Assembly (NCBI GenBank): GCA_905250115.1
Contig: CAJNOI010000036.1
Coordinates: forward strand, 395,147-459,146
Origin: Adineta steineri
Lineage: Eukaryota > Rotifera > Eurotatoria > Adinetida > Adinetidae
Reading direction: 5' to 3'
Length of the DNA: 64,000 nucleotides
Under the pieces are notes generated by a model. That model saw nothing but the letters and a program-made list of their open reading frames with translations, was not told where the DNA came from and did no database searches. This document shows positions 47,183 to 58,363 of this stretch, piece by piece (positions within the stretch are counted from its first letter, which is position 1; every line of letters begins with the position of its first letter). Position numbers and translations under genes: made by a program.

Positions 47183-47636
47183 TACGAAATTTTAGTAAAT
47201 ATAGTAGAATAATAAGTAAGTAAATTTTTCGCAATTCGAATCTTTAATTGTTCGCTATTCATATAAACCAATCAAACAGTAATCGATTATCACCGACCTC
47301 TATTAAAAATGTAATTCCTTCAGGAAAAAAAAATTTAATTTTACAAATAGTTTATTCATTCTAAATAAGCATTAAATTCTAAATTAAGAAAAATTCTCAA
47401 GATGTCGTTAAATATCAATGTTAAAATAGATGTCATTTATATGTTTGTTTCATTCCTTCTCTCCAGCTGTTTTGTTTATTTTTTTCTCATATCATTAGTT
47501 GATTTGATCGATTCATTTGCCAATTAATCTTTTCAATTTTATTCTTGTGGTTAGAGAAGAAGAGAAAAATAGTTTTTTTTTTTTCGTTTTCTTTTTCTTC
47601 ATCAACGAAGAAAAGAAAATTGACAACCACTAACAC
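47183..47636. promoter_or_regulatory. Short divergent intergenic region, probable shared promoter
   Basis: 454 bases between the start codons of ZNF593 (minus) and the polyQ zinc-finger gene (plus). AT-rich with a T-rich stretch and an acceptor-like TTGTGGTTAG ending near 47555. The promoter role is inferred only from position. Confidence 0.4.
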
Positions 47637-50388
47637 ATGGCTTCAACATTATCATCTCCATCATTATGTCAACAATCACAATGTGATGCATATCAATTTA
47701 CTATATGTCGTCATTGTCAATTATTTCTTTGTATAAGACATTTAGCTGAACATCAACAACAATTTCCAAGTGATTTTCAACGTTTATTAGATGATGCACG
47801 AAGACAACAAGCACAATTAGCATCATTTGATAAACGTTTAACTGAACAACGTTTAAAATTAAATCAAGTTCTCGATAATGAAATGGAACATTTTAGACAG
47901 TTAAATGCTTACGTACAATCAAAAACATCAGTAGTAAATAATATTGGACCAGATGATTTTGTAAATATGCGTTCATGTCTTGCACGATTACAACAAACAG
48001 CTGCTTTTTTACCTGTTATTGATAAAATTGGACAATTAATTGGTGAACATGAATCAGCGACAGGTTTAATATTTGCAAAATTCTATCAAATTAAATTTAT
48101 ATAGATATTTAATTTTAGCGACAAATACTAGTAATGCTCCATTTAATGATGAAAGTTTATATGGTACATTTGGAGGTTTGTAAATAACAATAACAAAAAA
48201 AGAAAACATTGATTTTATTTATTTTAGATTCAAGATTATTCGTATTATCGAATCTTAAACAAGAACAACGTAAGAGAAATTTTATATTGAATTTAAGGAG
48301 AAAAAAACGAATTGATAGTTAATTATTTTGATAATAAGAATAAAGTATTTTGAATGAATATGAATTATAATTCGTATTGTATTTAGACAATTCTTCATAT
48401 GTACATCAAGATCTTTCGACGTTATCTACGAGTAATTTATATAAATGATAAGAAAGAATTAATGATTTTTTTTTCTAAATTTTAGTTGGAAAAATAACAG
48501 AAACTGACGATGAACTTCAAGAAACGTAAATAACTCTCTATATTAAAATATTTATAATAATTTTTTTTGTGCTTCGAAATTTTAGTGAAGTCAATCAACC
48601 TCACAATTCTTTGACGGTATTTCAATTTCTTTTTTTCTATGATTTTTAATAATATATTTTCTAAATTCAGGTTCGAGAATTAAAAACTTATAAATGTGAT
48701 TATTGTCCGTTAACAACAAATACGTATGGTATTGAACGACGTCATCTAGTTCGTCATATTCCATGTATTCGTCGATCAAATTCTCAAATATCTTTATTTG
48801 AACATCTTAAACAATATCATTATTTAAATTATGCCGCATCAATGCAAATCGTTCGTCTTGTATCATCAGGTGATCTTGAAGATCATCCAACATTATTTTC
48901 TTCGGCAAGTGAATCATCAATTGTTTCTATACTTCCATCATTTTTTCGTGCACCATGTCCATTAACACAACATAATGTTTATGGTCTTGGACCAATGCAT
49001 GGTATACGTTTATGTTCACCATCAACCGAACAACAAGATTTTGCTTTATATGATCATTTTCTTGCATTTCATCAATTAAATCGTGCAAGTGCAATGAAAT
49101 TAGTTAAAGCTATGATGAAAAATGAAAATAGTAGTCAAAGAATATTATTTCGACCTGATGAACAAGTTTTAAATGAAACAGCTTATGTATCATGTCCATT
49201 AAGTAATTATAATGCTGTTTTACCACATCAAGAACGTATACCACATACACCATGTCAATCAACAGTTAAATTACGTTATTTAACTGGACATTTACGTGAT
49301 GTACATCATTTAAATAAAACAGCTGCAAAACGTATTGCATCAGCATTACGTAATGAACAAGGAACGATTGATGGAAGATCTATTGGATTATTTGAAAGAG
49401 ATGAAAATATTCTTAAAGCAAAAAAGAAAAAGGTACGAATAAAATTATTTTAAACATTAAATATCATTAGTAATCGATACTGAATTAATTTATAATCTAT
49501 TTTCTTCAAAGCATTATGATAATATTATTATTTAACTAAAGTATCATACTATAACCAGGGTTCCCGATTGTTTTCAAAAGTACAGGAGGATAAAATTTGC
49601 CAGAAAGTGCCGTCATATAGCTTTCTGACGCATATAACGTAGAAAATATTTGAGCTGTACACTTTCTGCGGAATTTTGCCCGAAAAAAAGTGTTTTTAAT
49701 GGAGTTTCTAGCGGAAAAATAGCATAAAAACCAGGTTTCCAGCAAAACTTTAAAAACTTTGGAAGAAAGACAGACAGCTTTTCGAATTTTGCGGGGGTCT
49801 AGACCCCCCCCTCCCCCTTTAATCGGAGTGCCTGACTATAACTGTAGAAAGACGCCTGTCGTTAATAATGAAATGGATTAAGAGAAAATTAGTTATATTC
49901 GAAACATATTTGAGTTTCAGATCACTTTTATGACTAATTATATTTTGTTAAACAGACTTTGAATTGTTCGATTATTTGATAAATTCTATCAGGTTATCTA
50001 AATACATAGTCGAAATTCTTTCTATAATATTATTACTTTGTGTTAATGCTTTATCAAAAGAGAATGCTGTGCTATAACTGAATTGCGATGACGTAGTTTT
50101 GTCCTTAATCACAGTAAATCTAAACAAAATTTATATGAATCATAGAAACTAATGATATTCTTTTATGAAACCTAAATTTAATAAAAACTGTTGTATATAA
50201 TGGACATTTGTTATTCGAGTTCAAAATTTATGAATTATTTTGTTTTTCTATAGACCAATGCAAATCGTTTTCGACCGCCTGCACAATTAGCCAAACATGT
50301 TCAACAGAATACTAATCATCAACAACAACAACAACAACAACAGCAGCAGCAGCAGCAGCAACAACAACCTCCACCATCGTTATGGTGA
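47637..50388 (+). CDS. Zinc-finger protein with N-terminal B-box-like finger, three repeated C/H modules and polyQ tail
   Basis: Eight exons: 47637-48063, 48119-48175, 48228-48269, 48387-48431, 48486-48525, 48586-48616, 48671-49432, 50254-50388; phases 1,1,1,1,2,0,0 agree; 512 residues. Residues 11-39 have a B-box-like Cys/His pattern (C11, C16, C24, C27, C32, H35, H39), followed by a coiled coil (DDARRQQAQLASFDKRL). Exon 7 holds three copies of a module beginning C-P-L and ending H-L/F-x3-H with L-N: CDYCPLTTNTYGI...LFEHLKQYHYLN, APCPLTQHNVYGL...LYDHFLAFHQLN, VSCPLSNYNAV...LTGHLRDVHHLN. The last exon encodes 16 Gln. I do not recognise a named family; DNA or RNA binding or a ubiquitin-ligase role would be guesses. 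Four consecutive exons are only 31-45 nt. The last intron (821 nt) carries a hAT-like MITE. Confidence 0.72.
49556..49834. mobile_element. hAT-like MITE, 279 bp, intronic
   Basis: Begins CAGGGTTCCCGATT and ends, read on the other strand, CAGGCACTCCGATT (10 of 14 matched). Perfect 8-bp direct repeats ACTATAAC flank it at 49548-49555 and 49835-49842. Less AT-rich than its surroundings, with C-run/G-run blocks near the right end (about 49790-49820). No coding capacity. CAG...CTG ends plus an 8-bp duplication indicate hAT. Confidence 0.85.
50320..50367 (+). repeat. PolyQ-coding CAA/CAG tract
   Basis: Sixteen glutamine codons: seven CAA, six CAG, three CAA, followed by Pro codons, in the last exon of the zinc-finger gene. 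Confidence 0.95.
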
Positions 50389-53300
50389 TTAATTTTAAAT
50401 ATGCGTTCATCTTTTTCCTTATCTATTTCGAATGTATTTGACGTTCTGATTGTTTTTTTTCTTTTTTTTTGTGACTCGATATATCAGTAAAGTTGCCGCC
50501 TTCTGTCGTTTTTTGTACATAAATTTTGGTTGTTTATGATTATTAAGGCTATCTTTTGCCTTAAATTTATGCTTCATCACCTGTTTTCTTTTTGCTTCCC
50601 GTTCATTGTCACATTTGTTTTTTCGTGTACGTGCATGTGTGCGTGTGTATGTATTATTATCATTGTTGAATGTAGATTAACAAGGACAATGGAAATAATA
50701 TGAATTTCTTTCAAATTTGAAAGAATTATATTCGTCATTGACTAGATTTTGTTATTCAACATAATTTAATCGAAGATGTTTTATTTAAATCAATCAAATA
50801 GTGATTCGTTAATTATCGAAAAATTCATTTGCTAGGAAAGTTTTATTACCCTAAAAACAAAGCGAAATGTCTATTGGTTCCTATTAATAAACGTAGACAG
50901 TAAATTATTTTAAGATCACTAAAAAATCTTGTACTTAAGAATGGTGTAGTCATGAATTTTATCAAAAACTTCTGACAAAACTCAATTGGAGAGGTTAGTG
51001 ATATAATTATCAGCTGAAATTTTAAAAAATGTAGATACTAAATCTTTCTCAATCCAGTACTTATCAATGTCGATTGGTAAAATTGAATAAGTCCAATACT
51101 TCATAGACGTTGATATCACTATGAGAGAATATATGATGTAGCTCAAAATATTCATATTTTTTATTCATGAATAAAGAACTAAGCCTTTCGCAACCAAAAG
51201 GTTTTATACAATCAATGCGATTCATTTTAAAGTAAAATTTGATTCTTCAGTTATTATTTAATTCAATCAAAATGATCTCTCAATAGAACTTCTCTTTGCA
51301 ACGAATGAACAAAGAGTTATTTAGATTATTTATAAGATTATAAGACCTTTTTTCGTCACTTTTTGCATCCAAGCCTATTAAAAACTCTCACATGTATCAC
51401 AGAATAAGTCAGAGTATGAACCGTCATAAACTCCAATAAACAAAATCTAGAAGGTTTTGATTACTTCGAATTTTTTAAATAATAACCAATATTGTTTATT
51501 AAGTCTTGGCTGTCGTAAAAACTCAGAACAAATGGACAATTCTCGACCGTTTGGTTTCCAGCTTATTCGTATTTTTTTTATTTGTCTTCTTAACAAGAAT
51601 CTGATTAAGATTCTATTGCTCGCCATCACGTAAGAAAAAATATTACAAATAACTTTCATTACATATGAAATATGAAAAAATGATATAAACTTTCGTTCAA
51701 ATACTTTCATAACTATTCCCTTGCACAATGCATATTTTTGTTAATCAGAATAGTTACATATCACTCTTATCAGTTTATTTCAAATACAACAAATTATTTC
51801 TCGTTTATCTATTCCATTTTAATTCTTCTAATGTAGGAGGATAACTATGCTACCAACAAAGAGAAAAATACAGAGAAANNNNNNNNNNNNNNNNNNNNNN
51901 NNNNNNNNNNNNNNNNNNNNNNNNNNNNNNNNNNNNNNNNNNNNNNNNNNNNNNNNNNNNNNNNNNNNNNNNNNNNNNAAAAAAAGAAGAAGAAGAAGTG
52001 AAGAACAAACTACAAAAACTAAAGTTCAATTAATATCATACACATGTTGATATTTATTAATGTATAATTCATGCCGATCGTTCAAAATGAAACTTATATT
52101 TATAAATAAATGAAGAAAAAGAAAACCGCGAGAGGGAGAGAGAAAGAATAATTCAAGGCTCATATCACAATTAAACGAAGAAGAAGAAAAAAATGATCAA
52201 TGAACCAAAAATAAGGAGAAGAGACGTATACATATATTAAATGAATTGAATCGCTCTATCAATGTAGATAATGAGTTTGTCACGAAATAAAGAAGAACAT
52301 ATGTTATCTTGTTAGGAACTATCGTCTATGAACATCTATAATATTTTAATACAAAATTTTCTTCTTATTTTCATGATCTAAATTCTGTCTAATGAGAGGT
52401 TCAACTTATTAAAATCACTGAATATATATATACCAACTTTGAGATTATGTTTTGTCTACGCCTTCTTTTGTCACGCATACTATATTAATTAATGAGAAAT
52501 TCTATTTCGTCTTACGTACAGTATAAGGATGCTTGCTGTTGACGATAGATGTATGATAATGTTCTTCCATATTAAATAGTCTGAAGAATATGTGTATGCT
52601 TAAATACAATGTTACTACTTTATTTGATTAAAGATTTGGGTAGATGCTTGATCAGAGGAGTAGTAGTAGTAAAGAATGAGAAGAGAAAAGTAATATATAA
52701 TAAAGTTGAACCGAAGAAGAAGAAACAGATCACATACACACTTTACAAATTTTATGAATGACCAACTGACCCCAAAAAGAAAGAAGACAAGAAATATAAG
52801 TATTGTTCATGAGTAGAATAAAAGAAAGAAAAAAAAGGGGTTGCATAATAAATAAAACATTCTTGTAATATCTACCAGCACTAGTATAGACATACGCTTT
52901 GTCAAATAATGATACTTGAATAAAGCTTGTTCCCCTCGTTTTATTCTTTACATATGTGAATATATATCACGAAATCTTTATATTTTCAAACAGTAATTAA
53001 TACATCTATTTACACTCAGTATAACAATGAAGAGATCTTTGTATAAATACAGACGAATAAAAATCTTATATTCAATGAATGAAGGACAAATAAAAATATT
53101 TAGTACTACGAAATGAACATCTACTTACATGTGTACCAGGAAACAATAGACTCTCTAGCAGGTGATATCGATTGATCACCGTTATACATAAAACAAAGAA
53201 TCATATTCGATTGGCTATTATGAAGACAGAGACATAAATATACAGTTCAATGATCAAACAGATATTGTCATTATATAGATACTGATTGGGTATGCCATCT

Positions 53301-54882
53301 ATGATAAACAATTGGCTTGTTTAAACTTAATATATATAATTTAATATTATAATTTGACTATTTTTTTAACTTTTTTATTCATTTATTAATCTTTCTCTTA
53401 TGTTTTTGCTGTATAGTTTAATTATAAAATCGAATTAAGTGAAACAAAATATTTTCGTTTTTATATTACCTATTGATGATTATTATTTATATAGCTGCAA
53501 TCATACTTTTTACGTTAATATAATGTTGGTCATTATTATCTAATATTGACATTTTTTTGATGCACTGATAAATGACATCAGAAAGTCTAAAATAAAATTT
53601 AAAGATAGAGTATATCTATTTCTCAAGTAGGTTATATCATAGTTTACATACATTTCTACCTATAAAAAAAAAGAAGAATCGATCATGTTATTAAAATCAC
53701 ATCCGACGTGGTGTAACTGTTACTTTGAAGGATGATGATTATCATTTTCATGTTTTCTCGATTCATTTCAGCTGTCACATTACCTTATCTATCGAAGGCA
53801 TTGAGCAAAAATTACTTTTCTCTTTTTTTGTACACTACATATATTCATTCGCTTTTTTATATGATTTACCTTCATATAATAATATAATGCTTTTATTATA
53901 TTTATAAACGTAACTTTTGTGTAATTGATATCATCCCTTGAACTGTAATTTGAGTAATGGACTCAAGCTATCCTGTTCTGTCCTTCGTTCATAATGCAGT
54001 TTCTTGCTCAATAATTTAACCTTCCATAAGCATGTTTATGAATCTTAGAAGTTTTAATTATCGCCAATTATCAATGTCCTTTTATACATATACATATATC
54101 ATATATATATATATATATACACGTTCAGCACGAATAGTCTTGCTTATTAATTAAATGTTTATCAGAAATAAATCATCGGTGTGTCTTCAAAAAGTTTGTT
54201 TATATAAGACTTGTATGTTTATGTAACCATATCTGTCTCTATCAATTATATATTTTTTTTAGATTATTGATAAGTTGTTTTTGATTGAGAAAATTAGATA
54301 TAAAATAGTTAGTTTCAATCAAACTCAAGTTTATATCATTAGGAAAACATATATGTACGTTTATATATTGGCACTTTTTTTGTTGACTGTTGAACTACTA
54401 TACGAAATTAATAAACAATTATAGTCATTACATTTGATATTTTTCATGACTTTGTTTTTTTCTCTTTCGTTTCTGTCTTGCGAAGCGTGACTTTTAGCCT
54501 CGCTTTTTTTCTGCTCGTCAATGATGATCCAAGTTGAATGCATGAGAAATTAGTTCTTATTTCTACAGTCAAAGTATGATAAATAACAATATAATGATGG
54601 TTTTTTCTTCACCTGGAGAGAGAGAGAATCTTAGTTTAGTTCTTGCACATGTGTGTGCATTAAAGTGTAACCGAATACATTGAAAATGAAAAAAAAGAAA
54701 CGAAAAAAACCACAATACATATATATATATATATATCCAAAGGAGATAATATTTTTCATCAATCAGGTGATCTTTTTTTATTGTTCTAGCTTAAATCTGT
54801 CTCTAACGATAACGTCAAGGCAGATAATAATAAACGTCTTTAGAATAATTTGGACAAATTATTATAAATAACATTATTCAGT
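50389..54882. other. Intergenic region, 4.5 kb
   Basis: AT-rich, containing an assembly gap, purine-rich low complexity after it, and an (AT)n tract near 54100. Open frames up to about 90 codons occur (for example 51447-51728 minus) but have no family resemblance and biased composition. No gene supported. Confidence 0.55.
51879..51978. other. Assembly gap of 100 N
   Basis: Exactly 100 N, flanked by A-rich, purine-rich low complexity on both sides; size is presumably a placeholder. Confidence 0.98.
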
Positions 54883-55907
54883 ATGGGTCTTGGAACATCG
54901 AGAAATAATAATGATGGTGGATTGTTTTATTTCATTATTTAACTAATTCATAAATTTTGTTTTTTTCTAGGACCAGTATTTGAAGTTCATGGTCGTCTTT
55001 ATCGTATTTTAGATACTATTGGTCAAGGTAGTGAAGCCACCGTATATAAATGTGAAGATCAAAGTGCTATGCAATATGCTGTTAAAGTTTTCTATTTTTC
55101 ACGTTATCCTCCACACGATTTAAAGAGACGTATTGGAAATTTTAATAAAGAAGGACGTATGTTAAGATATATGTCTGGACGTTCACGTCATTTTATTTCT
55201 TTAATCGATTTTGAATATAAACCTCAAGAAAATGTTGGTTATATGATTATGGAATTAGGAGATGGTAGTTTAAGAGAACAGCTAGTGGGAGTACCATTAC
55301 CTGATCAATTACGAAGAATGTATTGGAAACAGATTGTTACTATCTTACGAGATCTTCAAAATGCACGTGTTGGTAAATAAATATACCAACAATATGTTGA
55401 TATTTTATAAATAATTATCTATTTCTTTCTTATTCGCAGTTCATGCTGATATCAAACCGGATAATTTAATTCTAGTGAATGGTATACTTAAAGTAACCGA
55501 TTTAGGCTTAGCCCTTCCGTTGGGTTCAGCAAGAAATACGATTCGACGGGCAGCAGTGCGTGGCACTCTTGGTATGTATTCATTTGTTATAAATATGAAA
55601 ACAAAACTCTTTCGTTGTAGATTATATGGCGCCTGAAGTATTTTCTCATCAAACTGGTTTTAAATCGGATGTATGGTCAGCCGGTATTATACTTTATGAA
55701 ATGACTTACGGTCGTCCGCCCTTCTTTGCTATTATGGATCGAGATCAAAAAATAGCTGCTATTTCATCAATGGCACCAATATCATTTCCACCAGTGAGAG
55801 ATCGACCTTTATTAGATTGTCTGAGACGATGTCTTATAAATAATTCAAATCAAAGACCCACTGCATATCAATTACTATCACATCCATATACAAGAAGCCG
55901 GTTGTAA
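54883..55907 (+). CDS. TTK/MPS1-like protein kinase, kinase domain only
   Basis: Four exons: 54883-54916, 54971-55372, 55440-55571, 55621-55907 (phase 1 each), 284 residues. Almost the whole protein is a kinase domain: HGRLYRILDTIGQGSEATVY (Gly loop), AVKVF with K50, MIMELGDGSLREQL, catalytic VHADIKPDN, VTDLGLA in place of DFG, DYMAPEVF, KSDVWSAGIILYEMTYGRPPF and HPY near the end. The WSAGIILYEMTYG-PPF stretch and GDGSL hinge resemble TTK/MPS1, the spindle-checkpoint kinase, but the long N-terminal kinetochore-targeting and TPR region of MPS1 is absent. Catalytic Asp residues are present, so activity is likely; DLG for DFG is tolerated in several kinases. The first donor (G|GTGGAT) is non-consensus. 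The ATG follows an acceptor-like ATTATTCAG by one base. Confidence 0.75.
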
Positions 55908-56776
55908 TAACAGTCAAGTTTTTTTTATTTACATTTAATACATCGTTTTTATACATTTGTTTTTGTCTTCTTAATCAAAAGAAGATCTCTTTTATAAGAA
56001 ATATTGAAACCTAAAGTTGTTTCTTATTATATACTTTGATATTTCCTCTGATGATTACGTATACATCTATAGATGTCGCTGATGATCAGTAATTTTATTA
56101 TGTTTATTTTTTCTTTTTTTAGAAAGTATTATTTCCTATTTATTGTGCAGGAAATAATTCTTTATTCATGTATATATGAAAATATAAAACAAGTTTTAAC
56201 TTGTTTTTCTTGCATTCAGATTCGTCATTTGACGTGCAAACAAATAATATTGATTGCACTTTTATTGTATTTTGACTTTTTTTCTCTATTCTATTCTTGA
56301 CGCTATGCGAAAAGAGATAGGGTAGGATAAATTTTATTTTGCATTGTTCGTACAATCATATTGTAAGATATAATACGTCATGCTGACGTCTTCTTCTTTA
56401 TTTATCATGATTCATCTACTCTACGTATTTACGAGTGTAATAATGTCATGAAAACATATATGTAACTACTACATGAACCTTCTAGAATTATATTTGTTTA
56501 ATAAAGAGGTTGCATCAGATAAATTGAAAATAATATAAAAGAAAATAATATCTCATATTTAAATTCTATTTTGAAAATCGATACTTCTCTCAAATAAGAC
56601 AAGTCTTTAGTTTGTAAAGCGGGAAAAACCAAGAATAGTTGCATCATTCTTGATATTTTGTTTTCATGTATATTCTAATCTATAAAAAAAAGTGATCACA
56701 TGCTTCGATTTTATCTCTATAAATATATGCGTATTGTTCATTTTTTAGATTTTTTAATCGATATATTTAGCAAATA
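55908..56776. other. Intergenic region between kinase and BI-1 genes
   Basis: About 870 bases, AT-rich, no exon seen. An acceptor-like CGATATATTTAG ends at 56770, six bases before the next ATG. Confidence 0.5.
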
Positions 56777-58363
56777 ATGTCGCAAACAAGTTCATTTCCT
56801 TTCTTTGGCAATACTAATCAATTTCAATCTAATAATAAATCAAATAAATTCAATTTAAAAACAATTCTTGATTTTTCAACTCTGTAAATATTTGATTTAT
56901 TTAGTTTTTCTTTATTTTGTTTTTCTATATTCTCTTTAGACAACCAAGAGTTCAAAATCATTTGAAAAATGTTTATACTTGTTTATTAGGTGCCACTTTA
57001 TGTGCTACATTGGGTATTTGTTTATCTATGAATGGTTGGCTCAATTATCCACGTTTAGCTGTATTTGCATCAATAATAACAAGTGTTTGGCTTTTTACAC
57101 TTGATTTTAACGCACGTACACAAATGCAATGTTTTGGATTGATGTCTGCAACAGCTCTATTTACTGGTATTTATTTAAGTCCATTAATTAATGTAGCAAT
57201 TAATGTGGATCCACAAATCGTTATGACAGCATTTTTAATGACAACAATTATATTTGTATGTTTCACATTAAGTGCATTATTGACTAAAAAACGAACTTAT
57301 TTATATCTTGGAGGTAAAAATGATTATGAATATATATATTTTCGTATATAAATGTTTGAAAATATTTAGGCTTACTTGCAACAGGTTCATCTATTATGCT
57401 TTTATTAAGTTTAATGAATTTATTTGGACGTTCACAACTTATTTTTAATGTAAGTTTATAATACTGACGTCGTAGATAAGAATTGTCTCTAGTTTCGAAT
57501 GAATAACTTTAAAAAAATGTGTGTCAACCGTCTTCCTACTAATAGATTTTTGTTATTTAAAAAGCATATACATTGAATTATATTTTTGAGACTATGTCTG
57601 TCACGGCCAATGGTGGATCCTTGTTATGATGTTTGCTACGATCCGTGACAAAGCATATTTAACACGAAAACTATATTCTTCCTACTCTGTTAACTAATAT
57701 TCTCTTTCTCGTAGAGAAGAGTCCAGCAGAAATAAATTGTTTGTTTGTCTGTCCGCAGGGTCAAAAAAACAGCGAAAATCAATTTTTTGGAAAAGATATT
57801 TCTAGAGGTATTTCGATACGGAGAGTTCGAATCTGAAGTCTGTTGGGTGACCATGATGAGGGGCAAAGGTCAAAGAAATATCGAAAATCAATTTTTCGCG
57901 ATTTTCATTTGTTTTTCCAGGAAATGTGAAGAAAATGCATTTCTACGAGAAAGAGCTAAGCGAGTCCTCGGACAAGCGTTACTTGTATATATCACAGCAT
58001 AGGTCGAATATTCAATTCTGATATTTGTTTTTTTATAATTTAGATTAATCTTTATTTTGGTTTGGCAATTGCTTGTGGATATGTCTTATATGATACTCAA
58101 TTAATTATTGAACGAGCTAATAATGGAGATATGCATTATGTCAAGTAAGTTTATTTGTAAAAATTAAAAAAAAATTTAAATAAAATATATTTTTAGACAT
58201 GCACTTCTTTTATTTACTGATCTTGTTGATATATTTGTTCGAATTCTTATTATTTTAATTAAAAATGTATGTAGATTTTTTTTTGATCTTTATTTATAGT
58301 ATTCTCATCGTTTGATTTCTATTTTAGTCAACAAATAAAGAAAAGAAGAATAAGAATCGTTAA
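56777..58363 (+). CDS. TMBIM6: Bax inhibitor-1 / TMBIM6 family membrane protein
   Basis: Six exons: 56777-56883, 56940-57313, 57370-57449, 58044-58144, 58197-58266, 58328-58363; phases 2,1,0,2,0 agree; 255 residues (human 237). After a Ser/Asn-rich cytosolic start, [18 protein letters not shown] begins a bundle of about six or seven membrane helices: [35 protein letters not shown], the conserved [18 protein letters not shown] and [10 protein letters not shown], then [32 protein letters not shown] (with the family's D-T-Q-L-I-I-E), and [18 protein letters not shown]. It ends in a Lys/Asn-rich cytosolic tail like that of BI-1. The family resides in the ER membrane, mediates Ca2+ leak and dampens ER-stress-induced cell death. 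Conserved acidic residues of the pore (D in YDTQ, D in TDLVD) are present. Intron 3 (57450-58043) is unusually long and less AT-rich. Confidence 0.93.

Noticed and set aside
51447-51728. 93-codon open frame on the minus strand
   Set aside because: No recognisable motif, AT-driven composition, isolated in a non-coding stretch.
57745-58002. 85-codon open frame inside the TMBIM6 intron
   Set aside because: Lies within an intron whose flanking exons join in phase; reads as chance coding in a less AT-rich insert.
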